Of a stretch of 64,000 bases of DNA, positions 28,547 through 37,602 are shown piece by piece (positions within the stretch are counted from its first letter, which is position 1; every line of letters starts with the position of its first letter). Source of the DNA: Armatimonadota bacterium. GTDB lineage: Bacteria > Sysuimicrobiota > Sysuimicrobiia > Sysuimicrobiales > Sysuimicrobiaceae. The notes beneath the pieces were generated by a model. It ran no database searches. It worked only from the letters and a program-made list of their open reading frames with translations, and had not been told where the DNA came from. A program made the position numbers and the translations under genes. Where the stretch lies: NCBI GenBank assembly GCA_031432545.1, contig JAVKGX010000003.1, positions 62,001 through 126,000 of the forward strand, read 5' to 3'.

Positions 28547-28974
28547 GGGTGCTGTTCGTGTGCACCGGGAACTCGGCGCGGTCGCAGATGGCCGAGGGTC
28601 TGCTCCGGCATCTTGGGGGCGGGCGGATTGAGGTCTACAGCGCCGGCACCGAACCGAGGGGGCTGAACCCGTATGCGGTGCGGGCGATGGCCGAGCGTGG
28701 GATCGACATCTCCCATCACACGAGCAAAAGCCTGGAACCGTTCCTGGGCCAGAGGTTCGACTGGGTGATCACGGTCTGTGACAGGGCGAAGCAATCCTGC
28801 CCCACGTTCACCGGTGCGGCCGGACGCATCCACTGGTCGGTCGGCGATCCCGCGGAGGTCCAAGGATCCGACGAACAAGTACTGTCTGCATTCCGGGCCG
28901 TCCGCGACGACCTGGAAGCCCGCATCCGCACGTTCCTTTCGCAGCGTGCACCGGCCGGCACACCCTCCAGCTGA
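28543..28974 (+). CDS. arsC: Arsenate reductase, thioredoxin-coupled low-MW phosphatase type
   Basis: 143 aa. P-loop CTGNSARS with Cys7 and Arg13, then the redox pair Cys79 and Cys86 (VCDRAKQSC) that distinguishes thioredoxin-linked ArsC from plain tyrosine phosphatases. Reduces arsenate, a phosphate analogue imported by Pst, to arsenite. The GTG start overlaps the phoU stop by four bases, tying it to phosphate-starvation expression. No arsenite exporter is adjacent; a phosphatase role is the alternative. Confidence 0.92.
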   Translation: MRVLFVCTGNSARSQMAEGLLRHLGGGRIEVYSAGTEPRGLNPYAVRAMAERGIDISHHTSKSLEPFLGQRFDWVITVCDRAKQSCPTFTGAAGRIHWSVGDPAEVQGSDEQVLSAFRAVRDDLEARIRTFLSQRAPAGTPSS

Positions 28975-29022
28975 CCCCCCGGGGGCGACGACGGGTCGTG
29001 TGGGTGGACTTGCGACCGCGCG

Positions 29023-29052
29023 TTGGACACCGGTGCGGCCGGTTGCTATAAT
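29023..29052 (+). promoter_or_regulatory. Promoter for the L25 gene
   Basis: TTGGAC (29023-29028), 18-base spacer, perfect TATAAT (29047-29052). Expected start about 29060, giving a leader of about 53 bases with a CGGAGG ribosome site before the ATG at 29113. Confidence 0.8.
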
Positions 29053-29112
29053 CGGCTGCCGGGCTGGCCGGAGCACGGCGTTCGCCGCAGCGTCTGTGGA
29101 CGGAGGATCTCG

Positions 29113-29775
29113 ATGCAGCGTCTTTCACTGGAAGCGGAAGTTCGGAGCCGGACCGGCAAGGAGGTGGCGCGCAAGTTGCGCGCGGCCGGCCGGATCCCGG
29201 CGGTCCTCTACGGGCGGGGGATCGACCCGGTGGCCTTGAGCGTCGAGGCGAAGGCGTTCGAGTCCGCGCTGCTCACGGCTGCGGGGACCAACGTCCTCCT
29301 CGACCTCGTCATCCGCGGCAACGGTGCGCCGCGCAATGAGATCGCCATGGTGCAGGAGATCCAGCGCGATGTCCTGCGCAGGCGCATCGTACACGTCGAC
29401 TTCCACAAGATCCACCTGACCGAGAAGATCCACGCACGGATCCCGGTGGTCCTCCGCGGGGAGGCACGCGGCGTCAAGGAGGGCGGCATCCTCGAACACC
29501 TTTTGCGCGAGGTCGAAGTGGAGTGCCTTCCCACTGCGCTGCCCGAACGCTTCGACCTGGACGTATCCGACCTGATGGTGGGTCACTCGCTGCACGTCAG
29601 CGACCTCCGCGCCCCGGAAGGTGTCACGCTCCTGACTTCGCCCGAGGAGACGATCGTGACGATCATCGCTCCGGCCGCCGGCGTGGAGGAGGAAGCGGCC
29701 CCGCCGGCGGAGGAGGCGGCGGAACCGGAACTGGTCGGCGCGGAGAAGAAGGGACCCGAGGAGTCCGAAGAATGA
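29113..29775 (+). CDS. rplY: 50S ribosomal protein L25, general stress (Ctc/TL5) type
   Basis: 221 aa. Binds 5S rRNA. The N-terminal L25 domain (about residues 1-90; ALTAEVRSRTGK-type start, GRIPAVLYG) is followed by the TL5/Ctc C-terminal beta domain (about 95-180) and an acidic Ala/Glu-rich tail. This long form is found in Gram-positives and Thermus. It heads a unit with its own consensus promoter and is followed by pth, the usual ctc-pth pairing. Confidence 0.95.
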   Translation: MQRLSLEAEVRSRTGKEVARKLRAAGRIPAVLYGRGIDPVALSVEAKAFESALLTAAGTNVLLDLVIRGNGAPRNEIAMVQEIQRDVLRRRIVHVDFHKIHLTEKIHARIPVVLRGEARGVKEGGILEHLLREVEVECLPTALPERFDLDVSDLMVGHSLHVSDLRAPEGVTLLTSPEETIVTIIAPAAGVEEEAAPPAEEAAEPELVGAEKKGPEESEE

Positions 29776-29836
29776 AACGCTGACTGCCGGAGTCCGACCC
29801 TCCCGACCTCGAAGTCTGACCCCTGCCGCTGCCTGC

Positions 29837-29842
29837 TACACT
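29837..29842 (+). promoter_or_regulatory. -10 element giving a leaderless pth transcript
   Basis: TACACT ends seven bases before the ATG at 29850, so transcription would begin at or next to the start codon. The -35 is weak (TCTGAC, 29815-29820, 16-base spacer). No ribosome site precedes the ATG, consistent with a leaderless mRNA. Confidence 0.5.
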
Positions 29843-29849
29843 GTCAGCG

Positions 29850-30425
29850 ATGAAGCTCGTCGTCGGCCTGGGGAACCCCGGACGCCGCTATCGCGGTACG
29901 CGTCACAACGTCGGGTGGGACGTACTGGACGTCCTGGCGCGTCGGTGGGACGTCGACGTCTCGCACGACGAGGGCTACGCGACGGTGGGCCGCGGAGTCG
30001 TCGCCGGCCGCCATGTCTGGCTGGCGAAGCCCTGGACGTACATGAACCTGAGCGGGGTCGCCGTGAGGGAACTGGCACGCCGCCACCGCTGGAAGCCACA
30101 CGAGATCCTCGTGATCTATGACGACATGGATCTGCCGGTCGGGACGATCCGCGTGCGGGCGCGGGGCAGCGCGGGCGGACACCGCGGCATGGCCTCGGTG
30201 ATCGAGGAACTGGGCACCTCCGAGATCCCCCGTGTGCGCATCGGCATCGGACGCTCCGGTGCTGACGCCGTCGATCACGTGCTGTCGCGTTTTGACTCCG
30301 CCGAAGAGCCGGTGATCCGGCAGGCGGTGGCCCGCGCGGCGGACGCCGTGGAGGCGATTTTGCGCGAGGGGATCGAGCAGGCCATGGATCGCTTCAACCG
30401 GAGGGCGGCGCTGTCTGCGCCGTGA
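29850..30425 (+). CDS. pth: Peptidyl-tRNA hydrolase
   Basis: 191 aa, typical length. Recycles tRNA from dropped-off peptidyl-tRNA. GLGNPGRRYRGTRHNVGW contains the catalytic His19; YDDMDLPVGTIRVR and GSAGGHRGMASV are family signatures. Apparently leaderless. tatC follows after 7 bases. Confidence 0.97.
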   Translation: MKLVVGLGNPGRRYRGTRHNVGWDVLDVLARRWDVDVSHDEGYATVGRGVVAGRHVWLAKPWTYMNLSGVAVRELARRHRWKPHEILVIYDDMDLPVGTIRVRARGSAGGHRGMASVIEELGTSEIPRVRIGIGRSGADAVDHVLSRFDSAEEPVIRQAVARAADAVEAILREGIEQAMDRFNRRAALSAP

Positions 30426-30432
30426 CAGGGCG

Positions 30433-31176
30433 ATGGCACGTGGCCGCGCCGAGATGACCTGGATCGAGCACCTGGAGGAACTCCGGGCGCGGCTGATCTG
30501 GAGCCTCGTCGGGCTTGCCGTCGGGACGGCCGTCTGCTGGGTGTTCTCCGAGGCGCTGCTGCGCGCCCTGCTGCGTCCGGCCGGGGTGCAGCTGCACGCC
30601 ATCGGCATGCTCGAGCCGTTCCTGGCGAAGTTCCGGGTCGCGGTCACCGGCGGGTTCGCGCTCGCGATGCCGTGGATCGTCTACCAGGCGTTTCGGTTCG
30701 TCGACCCGGCGCTGAAGCCGGACGAGCGGCGGGTGCTGATTCCCGTGTCGATCGCGGCCGGGCTGCTGTTTCTGTCCGGCGCCGCGTTCAGTTACTTCTT
30801 CGTCGTCCCGGCCGCGTCCGAGTGGCTGCTCTCGCACGCCGGGGGGCTGATCCGGGTCCAGATCACCGCCCTGAACTACCTCCACTTCATCACGTGGCTG
30901 ATGGTGGGGCTGGGGCTGGGGTTCCAGACGCCGCTGCTCGTGATCGCGGCCTGTGTGCTGGGGATCGTGACGCCGCGCCGGTTGCAGCAGGAGTGGCGGG
31001 TGGCGGTGATGGTCATCCTGGTCGTCTCGGCGGCCGTGACGCCGGACTGGAGCCCGGTGACGATGTTCATGCTGGCGGCGCCGATGTTCCTGTTGTACGA
31101 GGGGGCGATCCTGGTATCGGCCCTCATCCTGCGCCGGCGTCAGGCGGCGCAGCGGTATGCGGTAGGGAGCCGGTAA
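30433..31176 (+). CDS. tatC: Twin-arginine translocase subunit TatC
   Basis: 247-aa integral membrane receptor of the Tat pathway with six membrane segments. HLEELRARL at the N-terminus, the essential EPF in the first periplasmic loop region ([10 protein letters not shown]), and [21 protein letters not shown] are conserved. Unlike most operons, no tatA is next to it here. It is followed after 16 bases by a molybdoenzyme gene, a protein class often exported by Tat. Confidence 0.95.
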   Translation: MARGRAEMTWIEHLEELRARLIWSLVGLAVGTAVCWVFSEALLRALLRPAGVQLHAIGMLEPFLAKFRVAVTGGFALAMPWIVYQAFRFVDPALKPDERRVLIPVSIAAGLLFLSGAAFSYFFVVPAASEWLLSHAGGLIRVQITALNYLHFITWLMVGLGLGFQTPLLVIAACVLGIVTPRRLQQEWRVAVMVILVVSAAVTPDWSPVTMFMLAAPMFLLYEGAILVSALILRRRQAAQRYAVGSR

Positions 31177-31192
31177 GCCAAGACGGACGAGC

Positions 31193-31765
31193 ATGACAGA
31201 CCGCCCTCGCGTCCCCCCGGGGCAGTACGTGACCGAGAAGTGGCCTGTGTTGCACTACGGGTCCGTGCCGCGCACGGACCTGAGCCGCTGGACGTTTCGT
31301 GTCTTCGGCGCGGTCGAGGAGGAGAAGACGTGGACGTACGAAGAGTTCCTCGCCCTCGGCCACATCGAGGTTCGGTGCGACGTGCACTGCGTGACCCGGT
31401 GGAGTAAGCTGGACAACGTCTTTGCGGGCGTACCGTTCCGCGCGGTCCTCGCTCGCGTCCGCCGCAGGCCCGAAGCCGACTGGGTCATGGTGCACGCGGA
31501 GGAAGGGTACACGACGAACGTGCCGCTGGTCGACCTGGACCGTGACGACGTACTGTTCGCCCACAGCCACAACGGCCATCCGCTCACGCCCGAGCACGGC
31601 TGGCCCCTGCGCCTGGTCGTACCGCACCTGTACTTCTGGAAGAGCGCGAAGTGGGTGCGCGGGCTGGAGTTCGGGACTGAGGACCGTCCCGGCTTTTGGG
31701 AGCAGGCCGGTTACCACATGCGCGGGGACCCCTGGCGCGAGCAGCGGTTCGGTGACGACGGGTAG
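31193..31765 (+). CDS. Sulfite-oxidase-family molybdopterin oxidoreductase
   Basis: 190 aa consisting only of the Moco-binding sulfite oxidase domain. Cys66 in [10 protein letters not shown] is the molybdenum ligand; [12 protein letters not shown]-type segment ([19 protein letters not shown]) is the usual cofactor/dimer region. No twin-arginine or other signal peptide is visible, so it is probably cytoplasmic despite the adjacent tatC. Substrate unknown; MsrP-like methionine sulfoxide reductases share the fold but have a Tat signal. No partner heme subunit nearby. Confidence 0.9.
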   Translation: MTDRPRVPPGQYVTEKWPVLHYGSVPRTDLSRWTFRVFGAVEEEKTWTYEEFLALGHIEVRCDVHCVTRWSKLDNVFAGVPFRAVLARVRRRPEADWVMVHAEEGYTTNVPLVDLDRDDVLFAHSHNGHPLTPEHGWPLRLVVPHLYFWKSAKWVRGLEFGTEDRPGFWEQAGYHMRGDPWREQRFGDDG

Positions 31766-31778
31766 CGGGCCGCCGCCT

Positions 31779-31807
31779 TGACAGACGCGAAGCGGCCGCG
31801 TATGGTC
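31779..31807 (+). promoter_or_regulatory. Promoter of the metG T-box leader
   Basis: Perfect TTGACA (31779-31784), 17-base spacer, TATGGT (31802-31807). Predicted start about 31814, right at the beginning of the T-box stem I. Confidence 0.82.
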
Positions 31808-31811
31808 GGAG

Positions 31812-32120
31812 GCACAGGCGAAGACGGAGCGGGAGTACACGCGGTCGGAGGGTCGGAGCGAGCCGGGTCGGTGAGAGCCGGTGCCCGGGCCGCGTCCCGA
31901 GGGGGGCGTCCCGCGGAGGGGTGTTTGAGTCCGCGGGACGGGAACATGGCTCCGGAGCCGCCGGGCGAAAAGCCGTTTCGTGAGTAGCCCATGCCGGGTC
32001 GGCCCGTGACAGCCGGCCGAGAGCCAGCGGATCTGAAGGTCGCGGTGTCGGCTTCGGATCCTTGGAAGCCTGGGTGGTACCGCGGAGAGCCCCTTCGTCC
32101 CAAAGGACGTCGGGGCTCTC
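31812..32120 (+). ncRNA. T-box riboswitch, methionine specifier (metG)
   Basis: Leader of about 310 bases. GGCGAAGACGGAGCGGGAGTA forms the stem I base; GAGAGCCGGTGC is the apical motif. The specifier region is GAAC-ATG-G, with ATG at 31946-31948 (methionine), matching the downstream gene. The conserved T-box TGGGTGGTACCGCG lies at 32071-32084. The alternative helix pairs GAGAGCCCC (32085-32093) with GGGGCTCTC (32112-32120) and has an inner CGTCC/GGACG stem. No U-run follows it, so control may be at translation or by a non-canonical terminator. Confidence 0.93.
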
Positions 32121-32144
32121 GGCCGTTCGAAAGAGGTGATCGGC

Positions 32145-34115
32145 GTGTCTGGAACGTTCTACATCACCACGGCCATCGACTACGTGAACGCAACGCCGCA
32201 CATCGGCCACGCGTACGAGAAGGTCCTCGCCGACGTGCTGGCCCGCTACCACCGGCTGGCCGGGGACGAGGTGTTCTTCTTGACGGGCACCGACGAGCAC
32301 GGCCAGAACATCGCCACCGCCGCGGCCCAGGCGGGGGAGGACGTGCAGACGTTTGTGGACCGCAACGCCGCTGCCTTCCGGCAGCTGTGCCGCGACCTGA
32401 ACCTGTCCAACGACGACTTCATCCGCACCACCGACCGCAAGCGCCACTGGCCCGCGGTGCAGGAGATCTGGCGCCGGGCGGCGGCGGCCGGCGACCTGCA
32501 CAAGAAGCACTACCGGGCTCTGTACTGCGTGCAGTGCGAGGCGTTCGTGACCCTCAGCGAGCTGGTGGACGGGCGGTGTCCCCGACACCTAACGGAGCCG
32601 CAGGTGGTGGAGGAGGAAAACTACTTCTTCCGGCTGTCGCGCTACCGCGACCGACTCCGTCAGCTGTTCGAGGAGCGGCGGGACTTCGTGGTGCCCGAGA
32701 GCCGGTGGGCGGAGATGCTGCAGCTGGTGGACACCCTCGAGGACGTCTCGGTCTCGCGGCCGGTGGAGAAGCTGTCGTGGGGGATTCCCGTGCCGGACGA
32801 CCCGGGCCACGTGGTCTACGTGTGGTTCGACGCGCTCACCAACTACATCAGCGCCATCGGCTTCGGGCAGGATGAGGACCGCTTCCGGGCGTGGTGGCCC
32901 GCCCACCACCTCATCGGCAAGGACATCAACCGGTTCCACTCGCTGTTGTGGCCGGCCATGCTGCTCAGCGCGGGCGTGGAGCCGCCGCGGCAGGTGCTCG
33001 TGCACGGCTTTTTGACCCTTGAGGGGCAGAAGATCAGCAAGACGCTGGGCAACGTGGTGGATCCCGTCGCGGTGGCTCGTGACCTGGCGGAGCGCAGCGG
33101 GGCGGAGCTGGACGTGTGCGTGGACGCGGTGCGCTACTTCCTGCTGCGGGAGATTCCGTTCGGTGCGGACGGAGACTTCAGCCGCGCGCAGCTGCTCGGG
33201 CGGTTCAACGCCGACCTGGCCAACGACTACGGGAACCTGCTGAACCGCACGCTGCCCCTGCTGGAGCGGTACTTCGGCGGTCTGCTCCCCGAGCCCGGGC
33301 CGGAAGAGGGCGGGGACGCGGCGCTGCGCGGCCAGGCCGAGGCGCTGGCCGATGCGGTGCTGGCGAGCGTGCGGCGGTGCGACTTCCAGCGGGCCTTGGG
33401 TGCGATCTGGCAGCTGCTGGGTGCGGCCAACCGCTACCTGGATCAGGAGGCGCCGTGGAATCTCCACAAGGAGGGAAGGCGCGAACGGGCGGGCACCGTC
33501 CTCGTCAACACGCTGGAGGCACTGCGCGTCGCCAACGTGCTGCTCGAGCCGGTGTTGCCGTCGGCGACGTTGAAGGTCTGGACACAGCTGGGCCATCCGG
33601 AGTTCGAAGACCGTGCCCGCCAGGTGCGCGGGTCCGGACGGGTATGGCGCGGCACCGGGCTCACGGTGGACGACGCGCGTACCTGGCGGTGGCTGCGGGC
33701 GGGTACGCGGGTGCAGCCGGCAGCGCCGATCTTCCCGCGCGTGGATTCCAGGGCGGCGGCTGCAGGTGAACCGGAGGAGGCACAGATGTCGGGGGCGATC
33801 ACCATCGAGGAGTTCCGCAGGCTGGATCTCCGTGTGGCCAAGGTGCTGGACGCGCGGCGTGTTCCGAACACCGACAAGCTGATCGAGGCCAGGGTCGACA
33901 TCGGGGGCGAGGTCCGCACGATCGTCACCGGCCTGATCCCTCACTACGCACCCGAAGACCTGGTGGGCAAGACGATCGTGGTGTTGGCGAACCTGCAGCC
34001 GCGCAAGGTCCGCGGGGTCGAGTCCCGCGGCATGCTGCTGGCTGCGGAAGCCGACGACACCCTGGGTCTGGTCGTCCTCGACAGAGACATGCCGGCCGGG
34101 GCGAGGGTGTCTTAG
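32145..34115 (+). CDS. metG: Methionyl-tRNA synthetase with C-terminal tRNA-binding domain
   Basis: Charges tRNA-Met. I choose GTG at 32145 because AAGAGGTGATC, nearly complementary to the 16S 3' end, sits just upstream and overlaps the alternative GTG at 32136. Class I motifs: HIGHAYEK and KISKT (variant of KMSKS). Cysteines near residue 126 (CVQC...CPRH) form the zinc-knuckle region. A linker at about 535-545 leads to an EMAP/Trbp111-type tRNA-binding domain (FRRLDLRVAKVL to the end). 656 aa. Followed by tatD, as in many Gram-positives. Confidence 0.96.
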   Translation: MSGTFYITTAIDYVNATPHIGHAYEKVLADVLARYHRLAGDEVFFLTGTDEHGQNIATAAAQAGEDVQTFVDRNAAAFRQLCRDLNLSNDDFIRTTDRKRHWPAVQEIWRRAAAAGDLHKKHYRALYCVQCEAFVTLSELVDGRCPRHLTEPQVVEEENYFFRLSRYRDRLRQLFEERRDFVVPESRWAEMLQLVDTLEDVSVSRPVEKLSWGIPVPDDPGHVVYVWFDALTNYISAIGFGQDEDRFRAWWPAHHLIGKDINRFHSLLWPAMLLSAGVEPPRQVLVHGFLTLEGQKISKTLGNVVDPVAVARDLAERSGAELDVCVDAVRYFLLREIPFGADGDFSRAQLLGRFNADLANDYGNLLNRTLPLLERYFGGLLPEPGPEEGGDAALRGQAEALADAVLASVRRCDFQRALGAIWQLLGAANRYLDQEAPWNLHKEGRRERAGTVLVNTLEALRVANVLLEPVLPSATLKVWTQLGHPEFEDRARQVRGSGRVWRGTGLTVDDARTWRWLRAGTRVQPAAPIFPRVDSRAAAAGEPEEAQMSGAITIEEFRRLDLRVAKVLDARRVPNTDKLIEARVDIGGEVRTIVTGLIPHYAPEDLVGKTIVVLANLQPRKVRGVESRGMLLAAEADDTLGLVVLDRDMPAGARVS

Positions 34116-34155
34116 CGGGCCGAACGCGCCCTCGCCCGGTTTCCGCCGACCGCCC

Positions 34156-34920
34156 GTGGTCGATACCCACCTGCACCTCGACAACCCCCAGTTCGACGGC
34201 GACCGCGAAGCGGTCGTCGAGCGCGCACTCCACGCCGGTGTGTGGTGCATGATCACAATGGGCGTTGACCTCGCCAGCAGCCGGCGAGCGGTGGCCCTGG
34301 CGGAGACCTACGACGCCGTCTTCGCGGCGGTCGGCATCCATCCGAACCAGGCCCACCGCGCCGGCGCCGACGACCTGGCGCGCATACGGGAACTGGCAGA
34401 CCATCCACGCGTCGTCGCGATCGGTGAGTGCGGCCTGGACTATTACCGCGGATGGTGCCCGCCCGAGGTGCAGCGGGCGAACCTGCGCGCCCACATTCGG
34501 CTGAGCAACGAGATCGGAAAGCCCCTCGTGGTCCACAACCGCGAGGCACACGCCGACGTGATGCGGATCCTAGAAGAAGAACAGGCCAGCCGCGTCGTCC
34601 TCCACGCCTTCGGCGGCCCCGCCGACCACACGGCGCAGGCCGCCGAACGCGGATACTGGATGGGGCTGGGAGGATCGGTCACATACCCCAACGCGCACCA
34701 GGTGCGCGCGGCCGCCCGCGAGATCCCGTCGGAGTTGCTCCTCGTGGAGACGGACGCGCCCTACCTGCCGCCGGAGCCGCACCGGGGACGGCGCAACGAA
34801 CCGGCCTACCTGCCGCGGATCGTGACGGCGATCGCGAAAGAACGAGGCCACAGCCTCCAGACAGTCGGCGGACTCGCGGGCGAAAACGCGCTACGCTGTT
34901 TTGGGATCCGGATGCGCTAG
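34156..34920 (+). CDS. tatD: TatD-family metal-dependent deoxyribonuclease
   Basis: 254 aa TIM-barrel hydrolase. DTHLHLD (HxH metal ligands), AIGECGLDYY (Glu ligand), VVHNREAH, VLHAFGG and VETDAPYLPP (Asp ligand) are all present. Acts as a 3'-5' DNase in repair. GTG start with no clear ribosome site. Position right after metG is the conserved metG-tatD order. Confidence 0.95.
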   Translation: MVDTHLHLDNPQFDGDREAVVERALHAGVWCMITMGVDLASSRRAVALAETYDAVFAAVGIHPNQAHRAGADDLARIRELADHPRVVAIGECGLDYYRGWCPPEVQRANLRAHIRLSNEIGKPLVVHNREAHADVMRILEEEQASRVVLHAFGGPADHTAQAAERGYWMGLGGSVTYPNAHQVRAAAREIPSELLLVETDAPYLPPEPHRGRRNEPAYLPRIVTAIAKERGHSLQTVGGLAGENALRCFGIRMR

Positions 34921-35012
34921 AGTCGGAAGACGATGGGCAGCAGGGTTCGTCTGTGGCTCCTTGGGAAAAGGGCCCGGGTTGGGTGCGCGGAGGACGAGAG
35001 GTCGAGGACAGC

Positions 35013-36095
35013 GTGCGCGCGGCGGTATGTCTGATCCTGAGCGTTGTGGCCCTGGCGGTGCCGGCGGCCGCGCAGTCCGCCGAGGACCGCGCGGAGATCG
35101 AACAGGGCCGCCGCGCGGCGCAGCAGATCGAGCGGCAGCTCAAGGTCGTCACCGACCCGGAGGTCAACGAGCGGGTGACGCGCATCGGCCGTGCGATCGC
35201 AGCCGTAACGGAGCGCCCGGACCTACCGTGGACGTTCAGGGTTGTCGAGCACAGGGTCCCCAATGCGGTCGCGCTGCCCGGCGGCTACATCTACCTGACC
35301 TCGGCGATCGTCCGCATCCTGCGCACCGACCACGAACTGGCCGGCCTGCTGGCGCACGAGGCCGCGCACGTGGCGCTGCGTCACCATCGTCGGATGGAGC
35401 GCGAGGCGCTGCGCACCAATCTCATCGTCATGCTGGTGGCGGTGCTGGTGCGCGACGCCAACGTCGCCGCCGGCGCGCAGCTGCTCGGGGGCGGACTGCT
35501 GAGCGCCTTCACACGGGAGATGGAGCGCGAGGCCGACCGGGCCGCGGTGGGATACGTGCTCCAAACCGAATGGCACCCCGTGGGTGTCCTTACGTTGCTC
35601 GAACGCATGGCGTGGGAGGACCTGCTGACCGCCAACGTCGACCCCGGCGCCTTCCGCACGCATCCGACGTGGGCCGAGCGCCTGCGGGCCGTGGAGAACG
35701 AGCTGCACCGGCGCGGCGTGCCGATCCACCGCCGGATCTCGATGGGGTTCCTGCGGATCGACGTCGCCGAGGAAGAGCTGCGGGGAGCTGCCGTGGGGGT
35801 GATCCGCGTCAATGGGGAGGTCGTGATGCGGCTGAGCGGCGGCCGGGCGCGGGCGGATCAGGTGGCCCGGCGGCTCGACCACGTGTTCAACGAGGACCCC
35901 TCGCCGTTCGACGTGCGCGCCGTGGGCGTGATGGACGAGTGGACGGTGCGCATCGGCGACGAGCGCGTCCTGACGGTCACCGGGGACGACGTCCGCCTGC
36001 TCGGCCGCTCCGCCCGGGATCTGGCCAACGACTACGCGCAGCGCCTGCGTCAGGCGATCGCCGAGGACCGGCGGCGCAGGGCCCTCGGCGGTTAG
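35013..36095 (+). CDS. M48-family zinc metalloprotease (BepA/YfgC-like), exported
   Basis: About 360 aa. Signal peptide at residues 1-20 (hydrophobic core, AAA-QS). M48 catalytic motif HEAAH (His115, Glu116, His119) in LLAHEAAHVALRHH, third ligand Glu in EMEREADRAA near 173. A C-terminal region of about 120 residues (from about 240) has no obvious family assignment. The GTG at 35013 is preceded by GAGGACAGC; the frame is open further upstream but without a signal sequence there. Likely quality-control protease of envelope proteins. Confidence 0.87.
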   Translation: MRAAVCLILSVVALAVPAAAQSAEDRAEIEQGRRAAQQIERQLKVVTDPEVNERVTRIGRAIAAVTERPDLPWTFRVVEHRVPNAVALPGGYIYLTSAIVRILRTDHELAGLLAHEAAHVALRHHRRMEREALRTNLIVMLVAVLVRDANVAAGAQLLGGGLLSAFTREMEREADRAAVGYVLQTEWHPVGVLTLLERMAWEDLLTANVDPGAFRTHPTWAERLRAVENELHRRGVPIHRRISMGFLRIDVAEEELRGAAVGVIRVNGEVVMRLSGGRARADQVARRLDHVFNEDPSPFDVRAVGVMDEWTVRIGDERVLTVTGDDVRLLGRSARDLANDYAQRLRQAIAEDRRRRALGG

Positions 36096-36185
36096 GCCGC
36101 GTCCTGCCGCACCAAACGCACCGCATGAGCAGCCGGCGGTGGAAGACCTTGGGCCGGACACCGTTCCCCAACACCGCGGTTCTGC

Positions 36186-36191
36186 TATGAT
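36186..36191 (+). promoter_or_regulatory. -10 element before tRNA-Arg
   Basis: TATGAT ends 12 bases before the mature tRNA 5' end. The -35 hexamer at 36163-36168 (GTTCCC) is a poor match. Confidence 0.5.
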
Positions 36192-36203
36192 GAGGTGTTG
36201 GAC

Positions 36204-36279
<76 letters not shown>

Positions 36280-36359
36280 GCCCTTCCACGTTGCGTCGTC
36301 TTCCGACCCCTCCGGATCGGTGCCCAGTTGCGACAACGGTGGGACCCGCTCCCGGCGCG

Positions 36360-37538
36360 TCACCGCGCCTGGTCGCGAGGCGCCAGCCAGCCGACCAGCG
36401 CCGCCGTCGCGATCAGGCTCGCCGCGATCAGAAAGACCGGCCGCGGTCCCATCGCCTCCGCGACGACGCCCGCCAGCAGCGGCGCGACGACGCCTCGCAC
36501 CCCGAGCAGTGACGCGTACGCCCCAGTGTACTGGCTGACCCTGTCGGCGGGGGCGAGCTCCATCACCGCTGCCATCCACGCCAGGTCCATCGCGGCGATG
36601 ACGAACCCGTCGGTGGCGAACGGCAGCAGCGCGTACCAAGTGGACGGAGCCAGGTAGAAGAGCAGGGGCGTCAAGATCCCTACGGCGAACACGATGCGAA
36701 TCGCGGCCAGACCTGAGTGCCTGTCGATGAAGCGCCCCCACACGAAGAACGACAGGACCGAGCACGCCGACATCACCGCCGACAACACCCCCACTTGGCT
36801 GTTCGTCGCGCCCAGCTCGTCCACCAGCAGCAGCGGGACCGCCGGTGCCATCATCCATCCCCCGAAGCCGAAGACCGACGTCGTCACCAGCAACGCCCGA
36901 AACCGGGAGTCGGCGAGCGCCACGCGCCATGCTTCGTGCACGGAGGGCCGTTCGTTGGACCGCGGCTGACCGGGTAGGTGGATGCGGCCGAAGACGAGCG
37001 CGCTCGCGATGCCGAAGACGGCGGCGACGGGGAACACCGCTGGGTAGCCAAAGCGCTGGAGGGCGGAGCCTGCGACGAGCGCGGCGAGAATCGATGCCAG
37101 GCTCAGCCCGACGCGCACCAGACCCAGCAACCTGCCGCGGTGCTCCCGCGGGAACACCGAGCGGATGGCCGCGGTGTAGGCCGGCAGGATCGTGCCGTGC
37201 ACCAGGTGAAAGGCGATCACCAGGGCCACGAAGGCGTGCGGCCCGGAGACCAGAGGCGCGAGCAAGAACAGGCCCCGCGCGACCACCGACGGCCACACGA
37301 CGAACGGGACGGGGTTGCGCCCGGCGATGATCGCGCTCCACCAGGCCGCGAACAGCAGTCCGATCGCCGGCCCCGCGGTCAGCAGGGAGACCTGGAGGGG
37401 GGTCGCACCCAGGCGGCGCGCCGTGACGCTCAAGAAGGGCAGGACCATGCCGGCGAACAGGCCGAACAGAACCGCGCCGCCGAGGTCGTACAGGAACGCA
37501 CGCCGGGCCGCGGGCGGGATCGCAGGTAGGAAGCGCAC
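36360..37538 (-). CDS. MFS-family transporter
   Basis: About 392-aa major facilitator with 12 predicted hydrophobic segments and an MFS loop between helices 2 and 3 (TARRLGATPLQVSL). The start is set at GTG 37538 (MRFLPAIPPA) because a clear promoter lies immediately upstream and its -10 ends seven bases before this codon. The longer frame from 37574 would start with the TTG of the -35 hexamer. Substrate unknown, probably drug or metabolite export. The leaderless arrangement is inferred. Confidence 0.87.
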   Translation of the reverse strand: MRFLPAIPPAARRAFLYDLGGAVLFGLFAGMVLPFLSVTARRLGATPLQVSLLTAGPAIGLLFAAWWSAIIAGRNPVPFVVWPSVVARGLFLLAPLVSGPHAFVALVIAFHLVHGTILPAYTAAIRSVFPREHRGRLLGLVRVGLSLASILAALVAGSALQRFGYPAVFPVAAVFGIASALVFGRIHLPGQPRSNERPSVHEAWRVALADSRFRALLVTTSVFGFGGWMMAPAVPLLLVDELGATNSQVGVLSAVMSACSVLSFFVWGRFIDRHSGLAAIRIVFAVGILTPLLFYLAPSTWYALLPFATDGFVIAAMDLAWMAAVMELAPADRVSQYTGAYASLLGVRGVVAPLLAGVVAEAMGPRPVFLIAASLIATAALVGWLAPRDQAR

Positions 37539-37545
37539 GGTTCTG

Positions 37546-37574
37546 TTTGTACGGGCTCCACTAGCGATTGTCAA
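37546..37574 (-). promoter_or_regulatory. Promoter of the MFS gene, leaderless
   Basis: On the minus strand TTGACA (37574-37569), 17-base spacer, TACAAA (37551-37546). The predicted start coincides with the GTG at 37538. Confidence 0.75.
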
Positions 37575-37602
37575 AGTCGGGGACGGTCCTCACGGCCGGT
37601 GC

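Noticed and set aside
31193-31765. Methionine sulfoxide reductase MsrP
   Set aside because: Shares the Moco fold, but lacks the Tat signal and the partner MsrQ heme protein; left as an unspecified sulfite-oxidase-family enzyme.
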